64,000 bases of DNA from Pseudohongiella nitratireducens. GTDB taxonomy: Bacteria; Pseudomonadota; Gammaproteobacteria; Pseudomonadales; Pseudohongiellaceae. The DNA is taken from NCBI RefSeq assembly GCF_001642735.1, contig NZ_LWHM01000034.1, forward strand, positions 1 through 64,000, written 5' to 3'. The notes beneath the pieces were generated by a model that was not told the origin of the DNA, did not search any database, and was given only the letters and a program-made list of their open reading frames with translations. Numbering within the stretch: the stretch's first letter is position 1; the number at the start of each line of letters is the position of its first letter. Made by a program: the position numbers and the translations under genes. Of the stretch, positions 10,483 to 17,678 are shown piece by piece.

Positions 10483-10884
10483 ATGAACATGTTATTTACT
10501 GTGATTGTGCATCATGATGCTGACAGTGATTATGGCGTCACCGTACCAGACCTGGCTGGCTGTTTTTCTGCCGGATCAACAGTCGAAGAAGCCTTACAAA
10601 ACACGAAAGAGGCCATTGAGTGTCATTTGGAGGGATTGTTGTTGGATGGTGAAGAACTTCCCAAAATTAGTCGGTTGCCTGAGGCTTTGGAACAAGACGA
10701 TCGTTCCGCCCGGCTCGCAGTCATAGATGTTGATATTGATGGATTATCTAATGACAAGGAACGCGTTAATATCTCACTTCCCCGAATTGCATTGCGAGCA
10801 ATAGATCGGGCAGCAGGTCGCGCCGGAAAAACAAGGTCAGCCTACATTGTAGACGCAAGTTTGAGTGCATCGAGAACACAATAG
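10483..10884 (+). CDS. hicB: HicB-family antitoxin
   Basis: This is the antitoxin half of a type II HicAB module. The N-terminal HicB fold is a degenerate RNase-H-like domain with the typical opening FTVIVHHDADSDYGVTVPDL, then GCFSAGSTVEEAL and AIECHLEGLLLDGE. A C-terminal ribbon-helix-helix DNA-binding segment follows from about residue 92 (RVNISLPRIALRAIDRAAGR). At 133 residues it is the normal length for the RHH type. Two start codons are possible (10483 and 10489); GAGAGG spacing favours 10489. The toxin gene beside it is only a stub, so this HicB is an orphan here. Confidence 0.9.
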   Translation: MNMLFTVIVHHDADSDYGVTVPDLAGCFSAGSTVEEALQNTKEAIECHLEGLLLDGEELPKISRLPEALEQDDRSARLAVIDVDIDGLSNDKERVNISLPRIALRAIDRAAGRAGKTRSAYIVDASLSASRTQ

Positions 10885-10963
10885 TCTCTTGCGGACTTAT
10901 AGACTTCATACGGATAAACAGGCGTACTATGAATCGCAAGTTACTGCTTTTTATGAGGGAAAA

Positions 10964-11037
10964 TGGAGGCTGGAGTCGGAATCGAACCGGCGTTAACGGA
11001 GTTGCAGTCCGCTGCATGACCACTCTGCCATCCAGCC
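10964..11037 (-). tRNA. tRNA-Cys(GCA)
   Basis: On the minus strand the 74-nt cloverleaf starts GGCTGGATGGCAGAGTGG, has anticodon GCA within CTGCAAC, a T loop with GGTTCGATTCC, and an encoded CCA end at 10964. Acceptor strands GGCTGGA and TCCAGCC pair. It follows tRNA-Gly by 62 nt, the usual order downstream of pgsA. Confidence 0.95.
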
Positions 11038-11099
11038 TTAACGTATCCAAATTCTGCCTGGCAGACAAGCAATCCGGACTGGCCAGTGGCCGTAAAATT

Positions 11100-11175
<76 letters not shown>

Positions 11176-11345
11176 GTAACACTGGTTTTTCAACCCTTTG
11201 CAGCGTGCCGTTTGGATCACTGCAAAAGAGGCGCTTATTCTAATGAGATAGAGATTTTTGTCAAGCATTCATGGCAGTTTTTTTACGCATTTTTCACACT
11301 TTATCTGCCGTGAAATATTCCTCTAACCCACTCCCCCATTAATGA

Positions 11346-11891
11346 CTATCGCATGGAGGGTAGCGCGCTTTTCAGGTAGGTCACCATGGACCAGACGCTG
11401 AGAGCGGCGGAAATATATAGCAAGACATAGCCCAGTGGCAAGAGGAAATTTGGTAATGCGGGTGAATGTGCCAATAACGCAATGATTGCGATCATCTGAA
11501 CGGTGGTTTTCACCTTGCCAATATAGCCAACAGCGACCTTGTCGCGCTGATTCTGACTGGCCATCCACTCTCGCAGTGCGGAAATGAACACTTCCCTGCC
11601 AATAATGATGGCGGTGGGCACCACAAACCAGGGGCTGGGGAAATTGGCGGTTAGCAGCACCAGTGCCATCACTACCAGTAACTTGTCTGCCACGGGGTCG
11701 AGAAAGGCACCAAACGCTGATGCCTGGTTAAGGCGCCGCGCCAGGTAACCATCCAGCCAGTCAGTAATACTGGCGATGGTGAAAATGACCGCTGCTGCCA
11801 GTTGGCTCCAGGGTTGACCACTGTAATAGACCATTACGATTACCGGCACCATCAAGACGCGTGCAATAGTGGCCAGGTTGGCAGCATTCAT
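11346..11891 (-). CDS. pgsA: CDP-diacylglycerol--glycerol-3-phosphate 3-phosphatidyltransferase
   Basis: An inner-membrane enzyme making phosphatidylglycerol phosphate from CDP-diacylglycerol and glycerol-3-phosphate, the first committed step to PG and cardiolipin. It has the CDP-alcohol phosphotransferase signature DWLDGYLARRLNQASAFGAF followed by LDPVAD, matching DG(x)2AR(x)8G(x)3D(x)3D. Four to five membrane helices are visible. I chose the start at 11891 (MNAANLATIARVL); an AAGGAG lies 12 bases upstream, and the longer frame has an unconserved leader. It lies 85 nt downstream of uvrC, as in E. coli and Pseudomonas, and tRNA-Gly and tRNA-Cys follow. Confidence 0.94.
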   Translation of the reverse strand: MNAANLATIARVLMVPVIVMVYYSGQPWSQLAAAVIFTIASITDWLDGYLARRLNQASAFGAFLDPVADKLLVVMALVLLTANFPSPWFVVPTAIIIGREVFISALREWMASQNQRDKVAVGYIGKVKTTVQMIAIIALLAHSPALPNFLLPLGYVLLYISAALSVWSMVTYLKSALPSMR

Positions 11892-11976
11892 GTTCAGAGC
11901 GTTCTCCTTAGTCAAGCAAGTCAATACAGCAAATCAGTACGCTGTTTATCACGGTAGGCGAATTTCCAGGCGAATT

Positions 11977-13929
11977 CTACTCATTATGCAGCGCGTCATA
12001 AATAACCGCTGCCAGCTTTTTGCTGATTCCGGGCGCCCGGGACAGATCGGATTCGCTGGCACGCTGAATTTCCTGTTGACCACCAAAGTAACGCAGCAGT
12101 TCCCGCCGCCGCACAGGCCCCAGCCCCGGGATTTCTTCCAGCGCTGACTTCTTGCGGGTTTTAGCCCGTTGCTGACGATGACCGGTAATGGCAAAACGGT
12201 GGGCTTCATCACGAACCTGCTGTAATAAATGCAAACCGGGTGAGTGCACCGGGATCACGATTTCCTCAAATCCCTGTTCAGTCGCCAGAAACAGGGTCTC
12301 CTGCCCGGCACGACGGCTGATGCCTTTGGCGATACCAATCAGGATGGGTAATTCCGTGTTCTGACGCTCAGACTCGGCGTCTGCTTCAGCCCGTAAGGCA
12401 GTTAATACGTCAACTGCCTGGGATAGCTGCCCTTTACCGCCGTCGATCAGCAAAATGTCTGGCATTACGGCCGGTGAGCCGCTATCCGCTGCCTTATCCG
12501 CGAGAAACCGGTAGCGGCGCTTGAGGGACTGTTCCATGGCAGCGTAGTCGTCACCGCCTTGTATGTCTTTGATATTATAACGACGGTAATCTGTTTTCAT
12601 CGCCCCTTCATGGCCGAACACAACGCAGGCACCGACGGTGCTCTCCCCCATGGTATGGCTGATATCAAAACACTCTATGCGTTTGGGCAAGGCTTCCAGA
12701 TCCAGATCTGATTGCAGACGTTCAAAGCGCTGATACAGCGTCTGACGATTATTGATATGACTGCTTAGCGCCTGCACGGCGTTTGCTGCCGCCAGGTCTC
12801 GCCATTTGGCCCGGTGTCCACGAACATTGCCAGTGAGCCTGACCTTGCGGCCGCAGGCAGCGCCCAGGGCTTCTGCCAGTGTTTTCTTGGCCGGTAACGA
12901 GGGCGAGATAATCACCTCTTTGGGAATCAGCTGTGATGATGTGGTTTCATCGCGCAAATAATACTGGGCAATAAACGCGGCCAATAACGCTTCCGCATTT
13001 TCTGCCAGTTTGTCTTTGGGAAAATGGTTGCGACTGCCGATCACCCGCCCCCCTCTGACTATCATCACATGCACGCAGTGATAACTGCCCTCCGCCACAG
13101 CGGCCAGCACATCGGCGTCTTCTCCGTCGCCGGAAACCACCTGCTGGCTCTGAATCTTGCGCAAATCAGAAATCCGGTCACGCAGGCGTGCCGCCTGCTC
13201 GAACTCCAGTGCCTGTGATTTTCGTTCCATGCGCTCGCCCATGTCGCGAATCAGGTCATTGCTTTGCCCCTGGAGAAAGCGGCTGGCATCGCGGACATCG
13301 TCAGCATAGTCACTGGGGGAAATATAACCGACACATGGCGCGGTACAGCGCCCTATCTGGTGCTGCAGGCAGGGCCGTGTGCGGTTGCGAAAATAGCTGT
13401 CTTCACACTGACGAACGCGAAAGACTTTCTGTAACAACGCCAGGCTCTCGCGCACGGCACTGGCACTGGGGTAAGGACCAAACAGTTTGGCGTCACGGCG
13501 GCGTCCGCCCCGATAAAAAGCCATTCTGGGGAAGACATCTTTGTGGGTCAGCATGATGTAGGGATAAGTCTTGTCATCCCGCAACTGAATATTATAAGGC
13601 GGGCGAAACTTTTTAATCAGGTTCTGCTCTAGCAGCAGCGCCTCGGTTTCACTATTGGTGATGGTGACATCAATATTGGTAATGTGGGAGACCAGCGCCA
13701 TTGTTTTGGTATCAAGGCCACTGGCGCGAAAATAATTACTGACCCGTTTGCGCAGGTTTCGGGCCTTGCCGACATAAAGCACCTCGCCATCTTTATCCAG
13801 CATGCGGTACACGCCCGGCCCCTGACTCATGACAGCCAGTATGGCCTTGGGATCAAAGTCAGCGTTACCGGCGTCCATGATCCGCTCGGTACTTTCAGAC
13901 TGATTACGCTGCTTTGTCATCGCGACCAT
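11977..13929 (-). CDS. uvrC: UvrABC excinuclease subunit C
   Basis: Makes the dual 3' and 5' incisions in nucleotide excision repair. An N-terminal GIY-YIG nuclease domain (about residues 38-115) has PGVYRMLDKDGEVLYVGKAR. A UVR motif for UvrB contact is near 225-255. An RNase-H-like endonuclease domain contains IECFDISHTMGEST and DILLIDGGKGQL. A C-terminal double helix-hairpin-helix ends the protein (IPGLGPVRRRELLRYFGG and APGISKKLA). At 650 residues it is slightly long because of an N-terminal leader; MDAGNADFDPK seventeen codons in is an alternative start. The listed start overlaps murB by 13 nt. Confidence 0.95.
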   Translation of the reverse strand: MVAMTKQRNQSESTERIMDAGNADFDPKAILAVMSQGPGVYRMLDKDGEVLYVGKARNLRKRVSNYFRASGLDTKTMALVSHITNIDVTITNSETEALLLEQNLIKKFRPPYNIQLRDDKTYPYIMLTHKDVFPRMAFYRGGRRRDAKLFGPYPSASAVRESLALLQKVFRVRQCEDSYFRNRTRPCLQHQIGRCTAPCVGYISPSDYADDVRDASRFLQGQSNDLIRDMGERMERKSQALEFEQAARLRDRISDLRKIQSQQVVSGDGEDADVLAAVAEGSYHCVHVMIVRGGRVIGSRNHFPKDKLAENAEALLAAFIAQYYLRDETTSSQLIPKEVIISPSLPAKKTLAEALGAACGRKVRLTGNVRGHRAKWRDLAAANAVQALSSHINNRQTLYQRFERLQSDLDLEALPKRIECFDISHTMGESTVGACVVFGHEGAMKTDYRRYNIKDIQGGDDYAAMEQSLKRRYRFLADKAADSGSPAVMPDILLIDGGKGQLSQAVDVLTALRAEADAESERQNTELPILIGIAKGISRRAGQETLFLATEQGFEEIVIPVHSPGLHLLQQVRDEAHRFAITGHRQQRAKTRKKSALEEIPGLGPVRRRELLRYFGGQQEIQRASESDLSRAPGISKKLAAVIYDALHNE

Positions 13930-15107
13930 GATCCTGGCGGTTGAATTCCCACCTCGGGCTCCAGCTCTATACCGAATTTTTCCGCCACACTGTCGGCAAT
14001 ATCACGGGCCAGTGTTAATAATGCCTGACCGGACGTTTCCGTCATTGCTGCGGATTTAAAATCGTGAACCAGCACCAGCGCCTGCCGGTCATGCACACCG
14101 ATATTGCCACGTCGAACACCTTTCCAGCCGGCTCTTTCAATTAACCAGGCTGCCGGGACTTTCATTTCCTGTGGTGCTTTTTCTGAGACCCAGTCTGCCG
14201 CCTTGCCTGGCTCAGCCGGTACGGGGAAAGCGGGCATGTCTGGCCATTCGGACTGTAACGACTGCCACTGAGCCTGGCTGATGACCGGATTCCGGAAAAA
14301 ACTGCCGGCATTGCCCAGTTCTAGGGGGTCAGGTAATTTGCTGCGACGAATGGCACAAACGGCATCATAAACTTGTTGCGGCGTGATATCCGAGACACGG
14401 GAGGCGTGGCCAGTGATAGCGGTATGACAGGAATCACCGCCTGTGCCCTCATTTGCCCCGTCGCCAGCTTCGGCACTGGCATTGATCGCTTGCTGCAAGG
14501 CTGGGTAGCTGACATTGATTTCTGGTGTCGTGCGCAAACGCAGCGTGCAGGAAATGATGACGGCGCTGTTGCGAAGTTCGTGCTTGAATATACTGTCACG
14601 ATAAGCAAATTTGCACTGTTCAGCAGACAGACTGTTGAGTTCGCCCTGCGCTAAATTCAGGTAAGTCACCGACTCAATCAGTTCACCGACTTCAACGCCA
14701 TAGGCACCGATATTCTGCACTGGCGCTGCGCCGACTGAGCCCGGTATCAGTGCCAGGTTCTCCAGACCAAACCAGCCTTGTTCCAGGCAGAAAGTCACTA
14801 GCTCGTGCCAGTTCTCACCTGCCATGGCGGTAACCAGTACATCACCATTACGTTTAACTTCCGGGTGTATGCCTATCATGGCGATGCGCGCTACCAGTCC
14901 CGGATAGTCTCCGGTAAACAGCACATTGCTGCCACCACCCAGCACCAGCACCGGCAAGGCAGCCTCACGGGCGGCAGCCACAGCGGATAACAATTGCCGG
15001 GGACGGTGTACTTCCAGGGCATAACGGGCTTTGACCGGTAGCTGGAAGGTATGCCACTGGCGAAGATCGAAATTCTCAACCCAGGAAGCGGGTGGTTGCC
15101 AGGTCAT
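13917..15107 (-). CDS. murB: UDP-N-acetylenolpyruvoylglucosamine reductase
   Basis: FAD- and NADPH-dependent reduction of enolpyruvyl-UDP-GlcNAc to UDP-MurNAc in the cytoplasm, the second step of peptidoglycan synthesis. The FAD-binding motif VLGGGSNVLF lies near residue 55. YRDSIFK holds the substrate-binding Arg, GNAGSFFRNP holds the proton-donor Ser, and EPEVGI near the C-terminus holds the final active-site Glu. At 396 residues it is about 50 longer than E. coli MurB (type I). The extra length includes a hydrophilic insertion near NASAEAGDGANEGTGGDS. It sits between the phosphatase and uvrC. Confidence 0.95.
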   Translation of the reverse strand: MTWQPPASWVENFDLRQWHTFQLPVKARYALEVHRPRQLLSAVAAAREAALPVLVLGGGSNVLFTGDYPGLVARIAMIGIHPEVKRNGDVLVTAMAGENWHELVTFCLEQGWFGLENLALIPGSVGAAPVQNIGAYGVEVGELIESVTYLNLAQGELNSLSAEQCKFAYRDSIFKHELRNSAVIISCTLRLRTTPEINVSYPALQQAINASAEAGDGANEGTGGDSCHTAITGHASRVSDITPQQVYDAVCAIRRSKLPDPLELGNAGSFFRNPVISQAQWQSLQSEWPDMPAFPVPAEPGKAADWVSEKAPQEMKVPAAWLIERAGWKGVRRGNIGVHDRQALVLVHDFKSAAMTETSGQALLTLARDIADSVAEKFGIELEPEVGIQPPGSWSR

Positions 15108-15131
15108 GCGAATAGCCCCGTGCTGCCGTTA

Positions 15132-15191
15132 TTCAATTCAACTTAACTCAACTTAAATCGGCTCAATTTAACTCGGCTCAAATTAGCCGAC
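15132..15191. repeat. 15-nt tandem repeat in the murB-phosphatase gap
   Basis: Imperfect units starting CTCAA at 15147, 15162 and 15177, with a weaker copy at 15132. The consensus resembles CTCAATTTAACTCGG. The last unit covers the stop codon of the phosphatase gene (15183-15185), so the array looks like a repeated copy of that gene's 3' end extended into the gap. Confidence 0.65.
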
Positions 15192-15659
15192 ACGCTGTAA
15201 CTTGATGCGTTCCAGCAGTGCCGCGCAGGCCGTTTCCACCATATCCAGCACCTGCTCAAAGCCCTGCTCACCGCCATAGTATGGATCCGGTACTTCGGCA
15301 TCAATCTGGCCGGCATGCTCCAGTAACAGAGTGATACGATCACGATTGGCGTCACTTGCCATATTCAGCAGGTTTTGCCGGTTCTGCCTGTCCATGGCAA
15401 TCACCCAGTCGTAGTCATCGAGGTCTGCCACGGTGACCTGTCTTGCCCTGAGGTGGGAGAGATCATAGCCACGGCGTTTCGCAGCCTGCTGTGTCCTGGG
15501 GTCAGGCGCTTTACCAATATGCCAGTCGCCTGTCCCTGCAGAATCCACAATGATGTCTGCACTGAGCCCTTCTTTCTCAATCAATGTTTCCATAATGCCG
15601 TGGGCGGTTGGCGAACGGCAAATATTGCCCAGGCAAACCATCAACACTTTTGTGGTCAT
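15183..15659 (-). CDS. Low-molecular-weight protein tyrosine phosphatase
   Basis: A cytoplasmic phosphatase with the P-loop C9-LGNIC-R15-S near the N-terminus and the catalytic aspartate in VPDPYYGG toward the C-terminus. At 158 residues it is of normal length. I chose the ATG at 15659, which opens directly on the conserved MTTKVLMVCLGN and lies four bases after the kdsB stop; the longer frame begins inside kdsB. Related enzymes act on polysaccharide-assembly kinases (Wzb type) or arsenate. No arsenic genes are nearby. The kdsB-ptp-murB order is the same as in Pseudomonas. Confidence 0.92.
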   Translation of the reverse strand: MTTKVLMVCLGNICRSPTAHGIMETLIEKEGLSADIIVDSAGTGDWHIGKAPDPRTQQAAKRRGYDLSHLRARQVTVADLDDYDWVIAMDRQNRQNLLNMASDANRDRITLLLEHAGQIDAEVPDPYYGGEQGFEQVLDMVETACAALLERIKLQRVG

Positions 15660-15663
15660 CGTC

Positions 15664-16416
15664 TTACATCTCACTGTCTGTCAGGAAGCGACGGATGCTC
15701 TCCAGGTCTTCGGGAGTATCAATACCCGCCGGGAGTGCTTCCTCTGCTTCACTCATAATAATTTTCACGCCATGGTACATGGCACGCAATTGCTCCAGTC
15801 GCTCGAAACGCTCTAGCGGCGCAGGACTCCAGCTGACAAATGCATTCAGCGTCGATACCCGGTAGCCATAAATGCCAACGTGCCGTTTGGCCTGTAATTG
15901 TTGACCGCTGGACGCCGGGTTTTCCTGCCAGGGAACTGGTGAGCGGCTGAAATACAGTGCAAAACCGGCTTCGTCAGTGACAACCTTGACGGCGTTGGGG
16001 TTGCGCCACTCGGTTTCATCATGAATACGATGATAGAGACTGCTGATACCGGCCTCTTTATTTTCTGCCAGTGCTGTCGCAACCTGGCGAATGGTTGCCG
16101 GTGGAATCAGTGGTTCATCCCCCTGCACATTGACGACGATTCTGTCGTTCGGTAGTGCCAGCTTCTGCGCCACTTCCTGAATACGGTCGGTACCAGACTG
16201 ATGATCGGCGCGGGTCAACAGGCACTCTCCTCCGAACGCCTCAACCGCTGCGGCAATACGCTCATCATCAGTGGCTATGTAAACCGCGCTCGCCTGACTG
16301 TCGCAGGCACGCTCATACACGTGCTGAATCATTGGCTTGCCAGCAATATCGAGCAAGGGTTTGCCTGGCAACCGGGTCGATGCATAACGTGCCGGAATCA
16401 CCACCACAAAATCCAT
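15664..16416 (-). CDS. kdsB: 3-deoxy-manno-octulosonate cytidylyltransferase
   Basis: Activates Kdo with CTP to CMP-Kdo for lipid A inner-core assembly. The N-terminal nucleotidyltransferase fold opens with VVIPARYASTRLPGKPL. The family motif VNVQGDEPLIPP is intact near residue 95, and YFSRSPVPW and HVGIYGYR follow. The length of 250 residues is standard. Its ATG shares a base with the trm112 stop (TAATG), showing tight coupling in an LPS operon running from msbA to murB. Confidence 0.95.
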   Translation of the reverse strand: MDFVVVIPARYASTRLPGKPLLDIAGKPMIQHVYERACDSQASAVYIATDDERIAAAVEAFGGECLLTRADHQSGTDRIQEVAQKLALPNDRIVVNVQGDEPLIPPATIRQVATALAENKEAGISSLYHRIHDETEWRNPNAVKVVTDEAGFALYFSRSPVPWQENPASSGQQLQAKRHVGIYGYRVSTLNAFVSWSPAPLERFERLEQLRAMYHGVKIIMSEAEEALPAGIDTPEDLESIRRFLTDSEM

Positions 16417-16601
16417 TAACGTTGCTCCCGCTCTTCCTGGGTCAATGTTCTGGCTTCGTTCTCCAGCATCACTGGAATATCATCACGAATCGGATAGGCA
16501 AGCGCATCAGCATAGCAGCGCAACTCAGATGCTTCGCGCTTGTAGTCCAGCGGACCTTTACAGACTGGGCATACCAGAATGCTTAACAGTTTTTTATCCA
16601 C
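16416..16601 (-). CDS. Trm112 family protein
   Basis: A 61-residue protein related to E. coli YcaR and the zinc-binding Trm112 fold. It opens [18 protein letters not shown] with one Cys pair (CPVC) and contains the conserved [12 protein letters not shown]. Eukaryotic Trm112 activates methyltransferases; the bacterial role is unclear. Its lpxK-trm112-kdsB position is widely conserved in gammaproteobacteria. Confidence 0.93.
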   Translation of the reverse strand: MDKKLLSILVCPVCKGPLDYKREASELRCYADALAYPIRDDIPVMLENEARTLTQEEREQR

Positions 16602-16616
16602 GTCCTATTCCTCGTA

Positions 16617-17678
16617 TTATGCCTGGCCGTTTTTCGAATCCGCCAGCAAGATGTTCAGCTGTGCCAGTAATGTTTCCTGTACCGTTTCAGGAACACTGGC
16701 GACCACATGTAAATACCACCACTCATCCCCGGCAAAGGCCTGACATTTCACCGCGTCTTTCTCTGTCATCAGCAACGTCTGCTGTTGCCAGGTCGACAGG
16801 TCTTCTGCCTGGTATGGATAGTGGTCCGAAAACGCCCGTGTCTCAACCGACAACTCCAGGCTGTTCAGCGTATTGAAAAAACGTTGCGGGTTGCCTATTC
16901 CGGCAATAGCCTGAATACCATCGCCAGAGGCGCTTTGTTCGGTAAAACGTTTCACCCCCGTTTCCAGGTCAAGGCGCTCGCCATTTTTAACATTGACCCA
17001 ATCGCCTGGCTGTAATTCAAAGTGCGTTATTTTTTCTGTGACCTGGCCCAGTCCCGACTCCTGTTGCGTGCGGTCAGCCTGCCAGTTGCCGTTGACCAGA
17101 ATCTGATCGGCATCCAGTAAACGCTCGACCGGTTCCCGCAATGGACCGGCAGGCAGGCAATAGCCGTTACCCAGTCCTCTGGCGCCATCAATCACCACCC
17201 ATTCGATGTCTCTGCGCAACCGGTAATGTTGTAAACCATCATCACTGACGACGATATCACAATCATCCCGCAGCTCCAGTGCATCCAGGGCGCGACGCCG
17301 ATCCGGGTCAATCATGATCACCCCCGATAAATGCCGGCGCATCATGGCAATTTCATCACCGCATTGCTCTGGCCCACAGTCGGCTTCTACTAAATACGGC
17401 AGTGTCGGCGGGCTGGCACCATATCCTCTGCTGAGCACGGCCACGCGGAACCCTCTGGCTTCCAGCCACTTTGCCAGCGCAATCACCACGGGGGTTTTCC
17501 CGGTACCACCCACCGTAATATTTCCCACCACAATGACCGGTTTGCTGCCAGCATGTTGCTGCGCCGAATGCCTGAGGCGACGCCTGGCAGCCAGCCATTG
17601 ATAAAGCGCAGACAAGGGCCGCAGCAGCTGCAACCAGGCAGCCCCGCGATACCAGTCCTCAGGAAGTGACGGCATCAT
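16617..17678 (-). CDS. lpxK: Tetraacyldisaccharide 4'-kinase
   Basis: Phosphorylates the 4' position of the lipid A disaccharide at the inner membrane. An N-terminal hydrophobic helix is followed by the Walker A motif GNITVGGTGKTPVV and by the VVSDDGLQHYRL block carrying the catalytic aspartates. I chose the start MMPSLPEDWYRG at 17678 because WYRG is the conserved LpxK opening. The longer frame to 17957 merely reads the msbA tail repeats in another frame. This start overlaps msbA by 20 nt and has AAAGG upstream. At 353 residues it is slightly long. Confidence 0.94.
   Translation of the reverse strand: MMPSLPEDWYRGAAWLQLLRPLSALYQWLAARRRLRHSAQQHAGSKPVIVVGNITVGGTGKTPVVIALAKWLEARGFRVAVLSRGYGASPPTLPYLVEADCGPEQCGDEIAMMRRHLSGVIMIDPDRRRALDALELRDDCDIVVSDDGLQHYRLRRDIEWVVIDGARGLGNGYCLPAGPLREPVERLLDADQILVNGNWQADRTQQESGLGQVTEKITHFELQPGDWVNVKNGERLDLETGVKRFTEQSASGDGIQAIAGIGNPQRFFNTLNSLELSVETRAFSDHYPYQAEDLSTWQQQTLLMTEKDAVKCQAFAGDEWWYLHVVASVPETVQETLLAQLNILLADSKNGQA

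Noticed and set aside
10888-10940. Hairpin CTTGCG...CGCAAG between hicB and tRNA-Cys as a terminator
   Set aside because: The stem is interrupted and the loop long; the T-rich stretch after it is not placed as for an intrinsic terminator.
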